A stretch of 64,000 nucleotides of DNA, from contig NMRB01000030.1 of assembly GCA_002633025.1 (NCBI GenBank), positions 803,137-867,136 of the forward strand, given 5' to 3'. Positions 61,401-64,000 of this stretch are shown here, one piece after another. How positions within the stretch are numbered: the first letter of the stretch is position 1; every line of letters begins with the position of its first letter. Under the pieces are notes generated by a model. The model saw only the letters and a list, made by a program, of their open reading frames with translations, was not told the DNA's origin and searched no databases. This stretch comes from Notospermus geniculatus (Eukaryota; Nemertea; Pilidiophora; Heteronemertea; Lineidae). The position numbers and the translations under genes were made by a program.

Positions 61401-62462
61401 GGCACAGAGTATAGCAAACAAGAATGATGACGTGCAACAAGCTTTAAGTGTGAGGCAAATGTGAGATAGAAACACTATAGCCCCTGGTATCAATAAAAGT
61501 GCACTGAGGACACTGGCACAAGATATAAAATGTAGGCTGGTTCTTTTTTGCTCAGTAAATGCTGTTCCTCTAAAACAATGTCATCAGTCCAGAAAAATCA
61601 CAAAATATATGCGAAATACTGCAATAAGTTCTCTGGTCTTTGAGCAGCAATCAGCTTCCAAGAGCTGCAGTCCTTTGATCCTGTGGATATATTTTCGACA
61701 AAATGTCAGCTATGAAATATGAATATGTCATCAGGCCTACGGGTGGTGTTTTTCTTCTCGTTGACTTTGACGCTGTTGCATGATACAGCAACTTTATATT
61801 CTGTGATTCTCTTGGATTAGGCTCTGCCTTCCTCTAGTTGGCAGAGTCGGATTTCGTTTTGGTGCAGGTGGGAAACAGCATTGTTGTTGTTGATAAAAGA
61901 GCCCCATTGCTCTTTCACTTGCAACCAGTTTGTTCTTATACTCACAACTGTTCTCATTGTTCCATTATCATTCACTTTTGTTGCAAAACGGCCAAGAAAC
62001 AATCTGCAGCAAAGCTTTGGAAACGATTTGCATCACACTGCCAACTGACATTACAAGAAGGTGGCCTAGAACTAGGCCTACAAGTCCCTGGATTATTTAC
62101 ATCCATACCTCTCAGGAGAAGATAAAGTTGCTCTTTGATATTTTGCCCACACATTTTCAATGTGAGGTGGTTGTTCTGGATTACTGTAGATTTCCTCAGG
62201 GAAACTGAGCTACGGATCGTGATGGAGTTTATATCACCTGAGCTAATGTAGGCCAAAGTCATTGTTGTCCCCGGATACTTTGACTCATTCAATACCAAGA
62301 CAACATCTTTGTATGATTTTTCCAAGTGGCCACTCCATGGTATTTTGGGACGGGGCTGAAGTGCATTTTTCTGTAAGATTTATCTGCTTGCAAGTTCTAA
62401 CTTTTCAGGTTTTTAAAGAAAAACTTAGTGAGAACAATACTTAGGCCCGTTGGTCCAATCCT
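58478..62462. other. No gene seen in 4.0 kb
   Basis: The largest frame is a 117-codon minus frame (61972-62325) overlapped by two plus-strand frames. None is recognised. A short duplicated GATGGCCTTAGG word lies at 59650-59690. Confidence 0.5.
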
Positions 62463-62585
62463 GGGCCCCATATTTAAAAAAAACTTGCTAGGCTTATAGT
62501 TACTTGCTAAAATGCCCAGTTTGTATAAGGTAATGTACACAACTAGCAACTAACTAGGCTAGCAAGGTTTTATGCTTATAGGGCC
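62463..62585. mobile_element. GGGCC-type hairpin element, copy 3 (reversed)
   Basis: The left arm starts GGGCCCCATATTTAAAAA and includes CTTGCTA and AATGCCCAGTTTGTA. The right arm ends GCAAGGTTTTATGCTTATAG and then GGGCC. The order of internal words is the reverse of copy 2 at 38409, so it is inserted in the other orientation and has diverged more. Confidence 0.88.
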
Positions 62586-64000
62586 TGAATACCAAATGTA
62601 CTTCACTTGTACTGTACACACTGTACATGTTGTAATGACTGTTCCTCAAGTCATGAGGTTTTGCTCTCATTTTCCTTTGAACTATCCTACACTAGAGTTC
62701 AAATCATGATCTCAATCATTCTACTCGATCATAATCTCAAAATAAATTGTTGAAAAGTAAACATGATGTTGCAGTATCCAATGACAAATGGGCTAGAGAC
62801 ACCATCCCAGTTATTGAAATGCTGTATTAGAAATTTCACTTGATACTCAACCATACCTGTTCCTGAATCAATTTCAGCGAAATCTTCAAATTAGAATTTG
62901 TAATTGACACAATTACTCCTGTATATTTCAGCTTGATGTTGTCTTTGAATACAATGAAGTTTGACATTTAGCTGGGATGACGTTCCAGACAGCTTGTTTC
63001 ATCATGGAAGAATTGGGGCTTCTTTTTTGGCTTGAAATTTTATGTTTTCCTTGCCCATTTTAATGCACCCCATTACCAGGAGGACACCTTTCTGTCTAGG
63101 ACACCAGTTAAGTCACACACTGGTCATTTCGATACATTTTAGCCCCTGTCATCAGGACACCTCTTATTTAAGTATAGCATTAGCCCCTACCCTAAGGTGT
63201 TCTGAAAAGATAGGTTACTGCACAGATTTTTACCTGTTGAGCTTTTACTTCAGCACATTTTGTTTCAACAGGAACCTGGCACTGGAAAACATGTACCAGT
63301 AAAAATGAGGAAAACCCCTCAAATCCTAGTGAATATCTGAGTGTCGTCTGGGTGTTGTCAAGGTGTTGATACTGGTGTGGATAGAATCTGACCACTTTTC
63401 CTTTAAGGGTATGATTTACTCTCCCCTCCCTCAATTCAAACCATCATTTCCCACAGTCATTTCCCCTACACCATATCTCATCATCGAGATTCTATTGACA
63501 ATTTCATCGTCATTTTAAACTCCATCAAGGAACGGTGCACACATAATGCACCAATTCGATCTTCGAGATTTGTACTTCCTTTCCACTTATGCTCCAATTG
63601 AAATCATTTCTGATCAATTTAGATGTGTGAGCATCAGTTTATCATCATGAACTGACTAGGTTTGCTGTCTAGTACAGTGTGAATTGAGTTGAGCAATATC
63701 TCAGATTGCTGTAGTAATTTAGATTTGAAGGTCTAAATGTGCTTTCCAAACCACTTTATTGGTAATGCATTTCACCTTGGAAGTGACTGAGAAATTGTCA
63801 AAGTGTGAGCCCAGAACTGTAAACCTTGGACAACTGTTACAACTGGTGTATATGTCTCTCTGTGGGGAAGAAAGTCACGCATCTGATGCAATTTTGGTCC
63901 CAGCAGATAATTGACCAAATACCATTGAATGGTCATTTGGACTTGACCAGAGCAATCACAGGTAGTAAGAGTAAGTCCTTGAAGAAATAATGACCGTCAG
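62586..64000. other. No gene seen
   Basis: No feature recognised up to the end of the window. Confidence 0.5.

Overview
The window reads as non-coding nuclear DNA from an animal, most likely a marine invertebrate. The evidence is moderate A+T richness, the absence of any bacterial-style gene packing, two assembly gaps of N, dense small inverted-repeat transposons, tRNA-derived SINE fragments and minisatellites. The style (GGGCC...TTCATAAA hairpin elements, frequent ACATGTACATGT and TACCGGTA words) fits an echinoderm, hemichordate or lancelet best. That assignment is a general impression, not a proof.

I find no convincing protein-coding gene. The longest reading frame not padded by N is 151 codons (17429-17884, minus). 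None of the reading frames shows a domain I recognise, and several are by-products of repeats. There is also no convincing tRNA or rRNA gene and no CRISPR array. The most economical reading is that the window lies in a long intron or an intergenic region. Two near-ideal juxtaposed splice sites on the plus strand (13799-13806 and 58469-58476), each a pyrimidine tract followed by CAG|GTAAG, would fit ratchet (recursive) splice points of a very long plus-strand intron. The first is followed 44 nt later by a second good 5' splice site, as in a recursive-splicing exon.

Layout. 1-4422: nothing recognised, except a gap (2791-3204) bordered by a 27-bp tandem repeat. 4423-5270: a tandem duplication of about 420 bp, followed by copy A of a 'GCAGCACACC' inverted-repeat element (5321-5530). 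6476-6723: a TTAA-flanked element. 8015-14120: three short local duplications, one SINE (12735-13078) and a GGGCC hairpin (13435-13548). 15161-19320: two more SINE copies, a hairpin, a TTAA-flanked 808-bp element (15860-16667) and a coding-like but broken tract. 24708-29904: a short duplication, copy 1 of a second inverted-repeat family (27497-27729), a 31-bp minisatellite and a third TTAA-flanked element. 30460-31660: a decayed satellite-like array. 33341-42476: copy B of the GCAGCACACC family, a GGGCC hairpin, copy 2 of the second family and a tRNA-like SINE head. 46463-46862: a foldback element abutting a tRNA-like head. 48672-52318: two near-identical blocks separated by a gap, each carrying a GCAGCACACC element and a striking nested palindrome. 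53185-53610: a 44-bp minisatellite. 55305-55727: a reversed GCAGCACACC element with another hairpin inserted in it. 56947-57090: a long hairpin. 62463-62585: a reversed GGGCC hairpin.

Nothing here works as an operon or pathway. The relationships that can be read are between mobile elements: shared families, nested insertions, shared SINE 3' tails, and a probable haplotype duplication in the assembly.
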